From: Pisolithus tinctorius
Taxonomy: Eukaryota; Basidiomycota; Agaricomycetes; Boletales; Pisolithaceae
Direction of reading: 5' to 3'
Assembly: GCA_024663395.1 (NCBI GenBank)
Contig: JANFAH010000002.1
Location: 4,278,001-4,342,000, forward strand
DNA length: 64,000 nucleotides
This document shows positions 1-8,941 of the stretch, piece by piece; the first letter of the stretch is position 1, and every line of letters begins with the position of its first letter. A program made the position numbers and the translations under genes. Below the pieces are notes generated by a model. That model was not told where the DNA came from. It saw nothing but the letters and a program-made list of their open reading frames with translations, and ran no database searches.

Positions 1-663
1 TGTGATATCAGTGTGCTTACTCAGATTCTGACATTCTTTGACTCATACTGTGATATTTTGACTGTCCTTGACTCATTTATTGCCAATACTCACCAATCCT
101 CCTTGCTTGCTTACTTTTTATTTCTTGCTTACTCATCTTGATTACTCATTGCTTACAGTCCTTACTCATTACTTACCAAGTGTTTGTGCCTTGTTTGTCA
201 TAGGCTGCACCCCCCCCCCCCACAGTATATAAACCCCCTGTACTTAGCTACAGAAGCAATCAGAAGTCACTCAGGAATCAGTTCAGCTCATCTAAGACAT
301 AACTTGTTGTCAACAGTTGAGGCTCATTCAGAAGGGTCTATCTACCATCATTCATCATCTGCAGTCTTATGCACGCTTAGTCAGCAACTTTGCTTAGTCA
401 TCTTTTCACTCCTGTGTAACTTGTTGATGACTTGCACCAGGAGCATGTCACTCTAGCCAGCATCTCCCATCCAGTCATCATCCATTCACCTACTCCTGCA
501 TAACTTGTCAATGACTTGCACCAGGAGTACCTGCCATTGAAATCCCCCCACTTTAGATTTTTCTGCCCTCCAGGTTCAATGGAGGTAAACCACCACTCAC
601 TCTTTGTTGTCTTTGGTGTTGGTTTTGGTTGGTTCACACCAACTTTCCATACTTTGACTCACA
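1..663 (+). repeat. Copia-type LTR, forward copy
   Basis: The segment starts TGTGATATCA and ends CTTTGACTCACA, so it has TG...CA ends with a 5-bp terminal inverted repeat (TGTGA/TCACA). It matches, in reverse complement and with small indels, the segment at 2080-2804. A TATATAAA box at about 226-233 follows a C-run, as expected of a U3 promoter. The sequence is almost free of CpG, which suggests age. The left border falls exactly on the window edge, so an extension to the left cannot be excluded. Confidence 0.7.
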
Positions 664-897
664 CTGGACATGGACCTGGGAGGACCAGGGTGGGGCAGCA
701 CAAGGCTGAGAGGCCAGAGTGGACTGGAGATAGGGGTAAAACACCAGACTTGAGTTATCTAGGCTGGAGTTGGATTATTCAGGGCCAGAGTTGAGTTTTC
801 TAGGTCAGACTAGGTCCAGACTTGAGCAGAGATAGGGGCTAGGGGGTCCAGACTGGACCAGGCTTGAGTCTGAGAGTCATATATGTGACAGCCTTGA
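664..897. repeat. Degenerate GACTGG/CCAGG-rich repeat
   Basis: No gene is visible. The stretch is a purine-rich run of imperfect short units such as GACCAGG, GACTGGA and CAGACTTGAG. Similar sequence recurs at about 3900-4130, 5740-6330 and 14741-14815, so it belongs to the old repeat background into which the later elements inserted. Confidence 0.4.
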
Positions 898-1658
898 CAT
901 GTTTGATAGTGGCTCAGAACCTTGAGAGTATAAGCTTGTTGTCTACATAGCCTGCAACAATGATCAGAATACCACTCTTGACTTTAAAGAATAGGCTGTG
1001 GTCAGCCTGAGAGCAGGTAAAACCCAGAGACACAAAGACAGCTTGTAGGTGGGTATACCAGGACTTAGGAGCCTGTTTAAGGCCATAGAGAGCTTGAAGT
1101 AGGTGCCAGAATTTGTTGTCATTGAGGGGGAAACCCAGAGGTGGATGCAGATAGATTTCCTCATCTAGCAGACCATTTAAGAAGGTGGATTTAACATCCA
1201 TTTGGTGGGTTTTGAGATTATACTTAGTGGCAAGAGCCAGGAGGAAGCAGATGGTTGCAAACTTTGTGACAGGTGCAAATGTCTTGGTGTAGTGACACCA
1301 TGGACCTGTGTGAAGCCCTTGGCCACAAGTCAAGCCTTGTACCTTTCAATCTCACCCTTGGGGCCTCTCTTGATCTTGAAGACCCACTTTGAATCTATCA
1401 CCTTTTGCCCAGGAGGTAACCCAACCTCCTTGTACAACCTGATGGACTTGAAGGTCTGTAATTCCTCCAGCACTGCAGTGTACCACTGATCAGCATCAGC
1501 ACACTGCATTGCCTCATTGAATGCATGAGGTTCATTGTCATGTGTTGTAAGCCACTTCCTCATTTGTCTCAGCCACTTCTGACCCACAGTTGCCAGGTGT
1601 GTTGCAACACTCAAGTGACATGCTCATTGGTGCTTGCACCCTCACTCTCTGTGCCCAA
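898..1658 (-). pseudogene. Copia (Ty1-type) reverse transcriptase fragment, decayed
   Basis: The minus strand encodes the central part of a Ty1/copia reverse transcriptase (RVT_2 family). Visible motifs are DSKWVFKIKRGPKG and ERYKA, then KTFAPVTKFATI, HQMDVKSTFLNG, YGLKQAPKSW and a final YVDN. Three defects are visible. A TGA at 1330-1332 replaces the arginine of the conserved RYKAR-LVA motif, a frameshift follows about 40 bases later, and the catalytic YVDD box reads YVDN (Asn codon at 938-940). Integrase, protease and RNase H regions are absent. On the right the fragment stops where an LTR begins at 1659. It is a non-functional remnant; the family assignment is firm. Confidence 0.85.
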
Positions 1659-2050
1659 TGTTGGAAATACTGGTTACAGTGTTTCTCATAGTCAGTTCTA
1701 GACTTGCTTACTAGATGAGTCTTACTCATATGATGTCATGATTGCTAAGTGCTCCACTTAGCTCCACTTTGTTCTACAACATTCCATGACATTCCTTACT
1801 GTACATAGTATGTACTTTCTCTTTATGGTGATACTTACCATATTCACTACATGGTCTGTGCACACTCATATGTGTATATAAACCAAGGGGATTTTGCCAT
1901 ATCCCCTCAGTGAATTCACATTCCTCTTACCTGACAACAAGCCCCACTCTAAGTCAGAACTACTACCTTCAAGCTTTGACTTCAAACACTCTATCTACTA
2001 ACAAAGGCAAGTGCTTGCCTAGCTCTCACCCTTTCCCCCTTCCTTTGCCA
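1659..2050 (+). repeat. Second copia-type LTR (TGTTGGAAATA...CA)
   Basis: This 392 bp block begins TGTTGGAAATA and ends CA. It has a TATATAAA box at about 1874-1881 and is followed at 2053-2064 by a candidate primer binding site. It is unrelated in sequence to the LTRs at 1-663 and 2080-2804, and its orientation is opposite to the neighbouring reverse transcriptase fragment. It therefore looks like the 5' end of a different element. Confidence 0.55.
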
Positions 2051-2052
2051 AT

Positions 2053-2064
2053 AGGTTATGAGCC
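2053..2064 (+). other. Candidate primer binding site, half-tRNA type
   Basis: The sequence AGGTTATGAGCCCC just after the LTR is complementary to the anticodon stem-loop of initiator methionine tRNA (GGGCTCATAACC). Ty5 and several copia elements prime from such a half-tRNA. This is inferred from the match alone. Confidence 0.4.
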
Positions 2065-2079
2065 CCAATGTCTAACCAT

Positions 2080-2804
2080 TGTGAGTCAAAGTGTGGAAAG
2101 CTGGTGAAAACCAACCAAAACCAACACAAAAGACAAATGTAGAGCAAGTGGTGGTTTGCCTCCATGGAACCTGGAGTACAGAAAAAAATCTAGTGTGGGG
2201 GGGACTTCAATGGCAGGTGCTCCTGGTGCAAGTTGTTGATGAGTTACACAGGAGAGGATGAATGAACACTGATTGAGAAGGGGATGCTGAACAGAGCAGA
2301 GGTGTTCAGCCAAAAGGACTCCTAGCACAAGTCATCAATGAATTATGCAGGAGTAGATGGATGACTAAGCAGGTGTGCTGACAAAGCACAGATGATACTT
2401 CAGATGATAAAGGATGGCAGATAGACTCTTCCGAATGAGCCTCAACTACCAAGTATACAAATGATGACAGATAGACCCCTTCATGGAGCCTCAACTGTCA
2501 ATGATGAGTTATGCTGAGAAGAACTGACTGACTGCTGAGTGAATGGCTTCTGGTTCACTTCTGGGGTAGCTAAGTATATGGGGGTTTATATACTGTGGGG
2601 GGAGCACAGCTTGTGACAAACAAGGCACAAACACTTGGTAAGTAATGAGTAAGGACTGAGTAATCATGATGAGTAAGCAAGAAATGAAAAGTAAGCAAGC
2701 AAAGAAAATTGGTAAGTATTGGCAATGAACAAGTCAAGGACAGTCAAAATATCACAGAATGAGTCAAATGGAGTCAGAAACTGAGTAAGCGCACTGATAT
2801 CACA
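2080..2804 (-). repeat. Copia-type LTR, inverted copy of 1-663
   Basis: Read on the minus strand from 2804, it starts TGTGATATCA, carries the same TATA-containing core (GTATATAAACCCCC) and ends CTTTGACTCACA at 2080. At 725 bp it is longer than the copy at 1-663 because of extra internal segments. It lies immediately downstream of the primer site at 2053, so it appears to have inserted into another element. Confidence 0.7.
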
Positions 2805-3028
2805 TTAGGGGGTGGCAATGCAAGTCAGATCTCGGCAGAGACATCTCTAGATCCAAAGATGGCATGATAGATGGATGGTGTTTCCAGAGAGGGAAGTATT
2901 AATTCCAGAATTGAAGGGCATGAGTCAGGCATCAAAGGGGCTAGGGCATTGGGGGTCTGTGGGGAAATGGGAGCATAAGTGATCATGTCTCCCACCCTTT
3001 CATCCTCTCAACAAAGTTAACAAAAACT
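2805..3028. other. Repeat-derived sequence without a gene
   Basis: I see no coding pattern or clear repeat border here. The CpG-poor composition matches the flanking old transposon sequence. Confidence 0.3.
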
Positions 3029-3688
3029 TTATGAACAGGGCTCTGATGGAGGAGGAGGAGAAGGGGGGACATCTTCTGCTGGGTCTTGCAGTAAGAAGGC
3101 AAGATGCACATCATACTCATCATGAATGCAATCAGGGAGGCTGGAGAACAGTAGATTATGCTGCAGCTGTTGCAATGTGGGAAGAATGATGGATGAGATC
3201 GGAATAAAGATGGTGCAGGGAGCAGGGAGGAACAATCCATATGCTTCATCAACTGGGGAGACCAAAACAACCACATAAGACCTTTCTAACTGAGTGACAG
3301 ACCTGAGGTGACCAAAGAACATCCTTCTGGAAGTCATACTGACAAGGAGAACATGCTGACCAAGCTGCATGGGATGAGATGGGGCTGACAATGATGGGAT
3401 GTACCAGGGGGCTTCAGGACAGAAGCTGGTGGGAACACCTGGCAGATATACATAGCCACTGTCTCTGGCAAATGAGACAAGTGAGATGATCAATGAAGAG
3501 GCAGCCATGATTGATGGACTTAGTGAAATGAGCATCTGATGGATGGAGTGCTGTAGAAATGCATAGGGTGTGAGGATCCTCTCCAAATTTGGAAGGTAGA
3601 ATTGTGGGGCTGAGCACTTTAAGCAAGTGTGGGAATGGAGTTGATATCTTTGGAAATGGCAGAGATACAATGAAAACTGGAATGCCAT
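3029..3688 (-). CDS. Unidentified 219-residue open frame in old repeat DNA
   Basis: An ATG-initiated frame of 219 codons runs without a stop on the minus strand, ending in a proline-rich tail (PPSPPPPSEPCS). Hydrophobic stretches are scattered through it and I recognise no domain. It lies in CpG-poor, repeat-like DNA between an LTR and a foldback element. The length without a stop is mildly notable, but it may be the fossil of a transposon gene or chance. I cannot assign a function. Confidence 0.25.
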   Translation of the reverse strand: MAFQFSLYLCHFQRYQLHSHTCLKCSAPQFYLPNLERILTPYAFLQHSIHQMLISLSPSIMAASSLIISLVSFARDSGYVYLPGVPTSFCPEAPWYIPSLSAPSHPMQLGQHVLLVSMTSRRMFFGHLRSVTQLERSYVVVLVSPVDEAYGLFLPAPCTIFIPISSIILPTLQQLQHNLLFSSLPDCIHDEYDVHLAFLLQDPAEDVPPSPPPPSEPCS

Positions 3689-4139
3689 ACACAGGCACTA
3701 AAAACCTTTAGTGTGCACTTAACTCACTTCCTCTTTTCTCTTTAGCACTGACAACTCGTTCTTGTACAAAGGATGACTGCTCACATCCAGTGGTCTTTCT
3801 ACACATGAGGCCTTTAGTCTTCATCTGCATGCATGGGCATTGTGCACAACTTGTCAACAAGTTACACAAAGTCAGCTGTAACCATGTCCACAACACCTTT
3901 GGTGTGTGACACTGGGTTGAGGCCAGACCAGAGACCAAAGCAGGCACAAGGCTGAGGGGTCAGGATCAGGAGGAAAGGCAAAGATACAAAGGGGTGGACT
4001 GATTGGACTTAGCAACTGAGGGTGCAGTGCTATTCCCTTGCATGGGTTTCAGTCTGAGTCCAAGGCCAAGGTGGGGTTAACAGGATAAACTTAGTTGATT
4101 TCAGACTGAGGGAGTACAGGCCAAGTATCTAAGATTTTA
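3689..4139. repeat. Degenerate repeat flanking the foldback element
   Basis: No gene is visible. The part around 4010-4125 recurs as a diverged direct copy at about 6180-6305. Shared phrases include GTGCTATTCCCTTGCATGGG and TTAGTTGATTTCAGACTGAG. Confidence 0.4.
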
Positions 4140-5716
4140 CAGTGGCTCACAAAATTGTCCCAATGTTTGCATGTTTTTCATTAATCATGGTGCAGCAAGT
4201 GAACTATCATTATTGAGTTCAGGGTGTTGGTGGATGGATCAAAGCCGCTGGTCATGGCTCTCTGATGAGCCATATTACATAATATTTGGATAGAAACTGA
4301 TGACAGAATACCCAAATGAAAATGAGAGCTCATTGGGACAATTATGTAACTTTGTGATATACTGGAGATGTAGTCCTCAGGAACACATATAAAACATGGT
4401 GAGATGCTTACCAATGCTTACATAATGTATTACATGGTCTACTGAATGATTTGTCAACAAACAAACAATGCCAAACAGTGATTTTGCACCCCTAAGCCTC
4501 CTTCCTGTAACACAAGTCAAGAAATCACCATTCTGGCTCATCAGGGACATTCTGTCAGGGCAACCTCAACAAATGCTGGTGTACACTATAGTATAATCAA
4601 TAGAATATGCTATCAGCACCATTGGTCTCTTCAGAAACCTGTTGGAAGTCATTTCCTGCACTGTTTCCCCACCAATGCCCCATGTATCCTGGAACTAATC
4701 AGTACTGTGAGAGCTGAGAATGATGTGGAGATCCAATCTGGCATTCATCCTATTGTAAGTAAACCAATCACCCACTAACTACTACATCACAGCTGAAGAA
4801 AAGCCTGCCAGAAGGCTCAGGTGAAGCACAACCCTCCTGGGCACTCCCAGTATCATGGGAGGGTTGGCCAGACTTTACTCTGAGCTGAACTGGGGATCAC
4901 TGGGAAGGAGTTATTTGATCATATATGACTAAAGGAAGTATCCAGTGCCAGATAGAAGGCCAGGAATGTGCAACCTGGTAGCTCAGTAGCATATCCCTCC
5001 CATGGTACCTGGAGTGAGAGAGGGTTTAGCTTCACCCTGACCTCCATACCAGTTTCCCCTTCACAGAAATGCACTAGTTAATGGATGATTGGTTTGTTTA
5101 TGATAGGATGAATGCCAGATTGGATCTCCACATCATTCTCAGCTCTCACAGTACTGATTAGTTCCAGGATACATGGGGCATTGGTGGGGAAACAGTGCAG
5201 GAAATGACTTCCAACAGGTTTCTGAAGAGACCAATGGTGCTGATAGCATATTCTATTGATTATACTATAGTGTACACCAGCATTTGTTGAGGTTGCCCTG
5301 ACAGAATGTCCCTGATGAGCCAGAATGGTGATTTCTTGACTTGTGTTACAGGAAGGAGGCTTAGGGGTGCAAAATCACTGTTTGGCATTGTTTGTTTGTT
5401 GACAAATCATTCAGTAGACCATGTAATACATTATGTAAGCATTGGTAAGCATCTCACCATGTTTTATATGTGTTCCTGAGGACTACATCTCCAGTATATC
5501 ACAAAGTTACATAATTGTCCCAATGAGCTCTCATTTTCATTTGGGTATTCTGTCATCAGTTTCTATCCAAATATTATGTAATATGGCTCATCAGAGAGCC
5601 ATGACCAGCTGCTTTGATCCATCCACCAACACCTTGGACTCAATAATGATAGTTCACTTTCTACACCATGATTAATGAAAAACATGCAAACATTGGGACA
5701 ATTTTGTGAGCCACTG
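4140..5716. mobile_element. Foldback (long inverted repeat) element derived from Tc1/mariner
   Basis: The element starts CAGTGGCTCACAAAATTG and ends with its reverse complement. TA lies on both sides (4138-4139 and 5717-5718), the target duplication expected for Tc1/mariner. The arms 4140-4753 and 5103-5716 are near-identical inverted copies of 614 bp around a 349 bp unrelated spacer. Near the inner end of each arm an open stretch of about 80 codons reads like the N-terminal helix-turn-helix of a Tc1-type transposase (ILAHQGHSVRATSTNAGVHY in the left arm, plus strand). No DDE domain remains, so it is non-autonomous. Confidence 0.7.
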
Positions 5717-6596
5717 TATATACTAGAAGTAACTATAGTAAGGAGACTGATAATGCCAGTCTTGCAAGGATTGCTAAGACAATTGGTAAGACAAGTATTA
5801 GTAAGGTATGACTAAGGTAACAGAGACTGGGACAGGGTGGACTGGGGACAAGACTGGACAGAATTCAACTGAAGTGACACACACTGCAAAGCAGTGCATA
5901 TCATGCTAGACCATCTGGGGATAAGGGATTGGTGAGGCCAAGGCCAGACTGAGTGAGCACGAGGCCAAGTCTGGCTGGGGTCAAGACCCAACTATGACAG
6001 GGCTCTAGTTTGGGTAGGCATGCTGAGAAAGTATTGCTGAAGGTTTGGACAGAAGGGTAATGACCCACACAAGTGTGAGTCTGAAATACTGTTAAGTCCA
6101 GTTCATCACTGGTCCAAAGCTGGTCCAGAGTCTGGTCAAAGGTCAGGGGGGTAGATGAGATATTAGAGGTTTGGACTTTTGGACTTAGTGACTGAAGGCA
6201 CAGTGCTATTCCCTTGCATGGGCCATAGTCTGGTCAAGAGGCAGAAGACAGAGAACAGAGGGGACTGGGTTAAGATGAGACTAAGTTGATTTCAGACTGA
6301 GGCTAAAACAGATTATCCTATGGCTTAAATACTAAAGGTAAAGTAAGTGTAACATAACACCAGAGACCAGTCTGCACCAGTACAGCAATGGTTGGTAAAC
6401 TGATTGGTAAGTAATGTTACAAAGAATATTATCAAGCAAAAGTATGAACAAAGGATTACTGGGAACCAGGGCAGGACTAGTGGCTGGGCTGGGTATTACA
6501 CTGGTCCAGTACCAACTGAGTGAACAACTTGATTGGGCACTGCCTTGCAGTGCCTCATGAGCTAACATGTTTCTGGGTTGAAGGGTTGGGGCTGGG
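5717..6596. repeat. Degenerate repeat, target site of the gypsy element
   Basis: There is no gene here. Short GACTGG/AGACCAG-like units recur, and a diverged copy of 4010-4125 lies at about 6180-6305. The gypsy element inserted at the right end; this repeat type resumes after 14740. Confidence 0.4.
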
Positions 6597-7285
6597 TGTT
6601 ACGCTGCGCTCACATGTTTCCCCTTTGCAGACACTCTACGTACCCGTTCGCGCCCGTTCCCGCCTCTAGAGGCGTTCCGTTTACCCGCAACCCACTGTCT
6701 ACGCAGTTGGGCTTGCGTTCCGTATGTTTCCCCTTCTCTGTTTCCCTTCTTGGTTGACCCCTGTCAACCCCGCGTTGTACTATACTCGGACATTACGTCC
6801 GCTTCCGCTTCCTTCCGTGATCCGCTGGTGGCCCTGATCCACGCGGTCACGTGACACGTTCACCCCTGTCTGGTTCGGGTGAACGCTCCACCCTTGACTC
6901 ACATACGCGGTTAGTCCCTCTTGTGTGTTAGTGGTTAGTCCCTCTCGCATAGCCGTCTACCCTTGCGCCCGCACTGCAGTGACTCCGTCCTGCCTTGTTC
7001 GGACTCGGGTGAACGACTGTACGAGTATTCGAATGTTTGGTTCGCAGTACTGTACATACATATATAAACCCGCATGTATCGTACTGGTCCCCCATTCGAA
7101 ATCTACTTTGCAACCACCCTTAGCTCTGCGCGCTGAACCAACAAGGACTCGCCAGTACGACTTCGGTTGGCCAAGACTAGTGTCCCGTCGCTAGTGAAGT
7201 TAAATTACGCGCCACTCTCGCGCAGTCACGTGCTTGTGCTTCATCGCACTCGATTCGTGGTGCGATACGAGTCGTCGGCATAACA
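6597..7285 (+). repeat. 5' LTR of the gypsy element
   Basis: The 689 bp copy begins TGTTACGCTGCG and ends GGCATAACA. A TATATAAA box at 7061-7068 is the likely promoter. I found no canonical TGG-type primer binding site directly after the LTR. Confidence 0.95.
7061..7068 (+). promoter_or_regulatory. TATA box in the gypsy 5' LTR
   Basis: TATATAAA lies about 400 bp upstream of gag inside the LTR; the same box is in the 3' LTR at 14511-14518. Its role is inferred from sequence and position. Confidence 0.6.
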
Positions 7286-7468
7286 GAAGATTTCGAATCA
7301 CCCGGACACATCAAAGCCCGGATTCCCCTTCGGATACCTGTGGACTGGAATCCTTGCTAGGCAAAATAGCCTGCAAAACGTCCACCTCCCGCCACTTCAT
7401 CAGGAACCACTGGTTTAATATCAGTGAGCTAGCCCCTAACCTTCGGCATTAACTTCCCCTTCGTCAAC

Positions 7469-8941
7469 GTGTCTTCGCACCGCCAAGAAGAAGGAAGTCG
7501 GAGGCCTCCATCAGCAGCCTCCTCGTTCAAGCCTCCCGTACCTGTTCGTAAAGGAAAAGAGGTTCTCCAAGCGAGACCACTTATTCGTCACCCTTCGGTC
7601 GACACACCCAAACCTCGTATAGGTCTTGAAGACCCGCCGGTAAGGCCCCAACTAGGGCAAGTGGCAGAATCGACCTCACCCGTTAATTTCACTTCATACC
7701 GAAACCCGGAGCCTCTCGGCTCAGATATACTTGAAACCCAAGGGACGGCCGGACCAGCGGACCCCTCAGAACCTTCTACCGATATATACATACCAGCTTC
7801 CGCCGACCCGATGGCAGAAGAACTCGCCCACCAGACCTCTGGACTCTCGCTCCAGGACCCCTTCGCCAGTCAGAGTAAGGTAACCCCTGAAATGGCTGCG
7901 CACTTCTACAAGTCCCTCTTTAACCGAGATGTGGAAAAGCCTAAAGGCCCTCCCCGAGGATCCGAGGAGAAAGGAAAGGATCGTGACTCTAGGGGGAGTG
8001 GACTGAAAGAAATCGGCTTAAACAAACCCTTCTTGTACAACGGGGCACACCAGGACTTCTCAGCCTGGTTGAGCAGCGTCAAACTCTACCTCGCAACCAA
8101 TGACCACATCTATCACGAAGATCAGTCCAAGATCGCCTTCGCTCTCTCTTACATGGGAACTGGCTCGGCCCGCGCCTTCGCAGAAGCCTATGTCAACGAA
8201 AATACAACCGCGCTCGGCGACCTCAAAATCTTCGACGGATGGGATGAGTTTGTCGCGAAGTTAAAAGAGACCTTCCAAGTAGGTGATGCCAAGGCCACTG
8301 CGCTAATCTACCTGTCGGCAATTCGTCAAGGCGACCGATCCCTCGACGAGTACATCGCCGATTTCCGCAACTGCCTCAATAAGGCCCAGATCTCTACCAA
8401 GGATACCACGGCCGCGGTATTCTTCGGCAAAGGCCTTAACGAAGAAGTCAACAAATGGATCCTTATGTCAGGCCCCAAACCCGACACAGTGGAAGACTGG
8501 ATCCGCCAAGCTACTTCGGCACGCGCAGCTATGGCTACCCTCAAGGTCTTCTCCGGAAAGGCAACTTTCCAAGACCGCTCCTATCTATGGAAGCAAGAAC
8601 AAACTTCTCACGGATCAAAGTCGTCTTCATCTCCGAAGACTCCGTACCGAGACCCTTACGCCATGGATGTTGATCGGAAGTCCAAGGTCCGATCACAGAG
8701 CGAGGCTCCTACCTGTTATGGATGCGGTAAGACAGGGCATATGAAGTCTAAATGCCCCTCGTCCGCAACAAACAGTAAGTCCTCCTCGGCCCAGAAATTC
8801 CGCACTCGCATCCTGGCAATGCTCGAGGAGTTCGACAAGAATTCCGAAGAGGAGGAAGATTCAGAACCGACCAACCATTCCTGTGGGGAGAATGACGAAC
8901 CCACAGATGACGGAGGTCCGAAAGGACAACCGGATTTTTGA
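7469..8941 (+). CDS. Gypsy Gag with CCHC zinc knuckle
   Basis: This is the structural Gag protein, which would form the particle and bind element RNA. The open frame gives up to 490 residues. A charged, proline-rich start is followed by a retrotransposon Gag core (about residues 180-350, including LYLATNDHIYHEDQSKIAFA) and a zinc knuckle with C416, C419, H424 and C429 (CYGCGKTGHMKSKC). The frame ends in an acidic tail. No ATG exists at the expected start: position 7469 is GTG and the nearest upstream in-frame codon is a stop, while the first in-frame ATG is at 7811. Either the start codon was lost or translation begins at 7811. The gag stop overlaps the open pol frame. Confidence 0.85.
   Translation: MSSHRQEEGSRRPPSAASSFKPPVPVRKGKEVLQARPLIRHPSVDTPKPRIGLEDPPVRPQLGQVAESTSPVNFTSYRNPEPLGSDILETQGTAGPADPSEPSTDIYIPASADPMAEELAHQTSGLSLQDPFASQSKVTPEMAAHFYKSLFNRDVEKPKGPPRGSEEKGKDRDSRGSGLKEIGLNKPFLYNGAHQDFSAWLSSVKLYLATNDHIYHEDQSKIAFALSYMGTGSARAFAEAYVNENTTALGDLKIFDGWDEFVAKLKETFQVGDAKATALIYLSAIRQGDRSLDEYIADFRNCLNKAQISTKDTTAAVFFGKGLNEEVNKWILMSGPKPDTVEDWIRQATSARAAMATLKVFSGKATFQDRSYLWKQEQTSHGSKSSSSPKTPYRDPYAMDVDRKSKVRSQSEAPTCYGCGKTGHMKSKCPSSATNSKSSSAQKFRTRILAMLEEFDKNSEEEEDSEPTNHSCGENDEPTDDGGPKGQPDF

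Noticed and set aside
4181..5675. Two near-identical 77-codon frames (4181-4414 minus, 5442-5675 plus)
   Set aside because: They are the same noncoding arm sequence seen twice because of the inverted repeat, not a gene pair.
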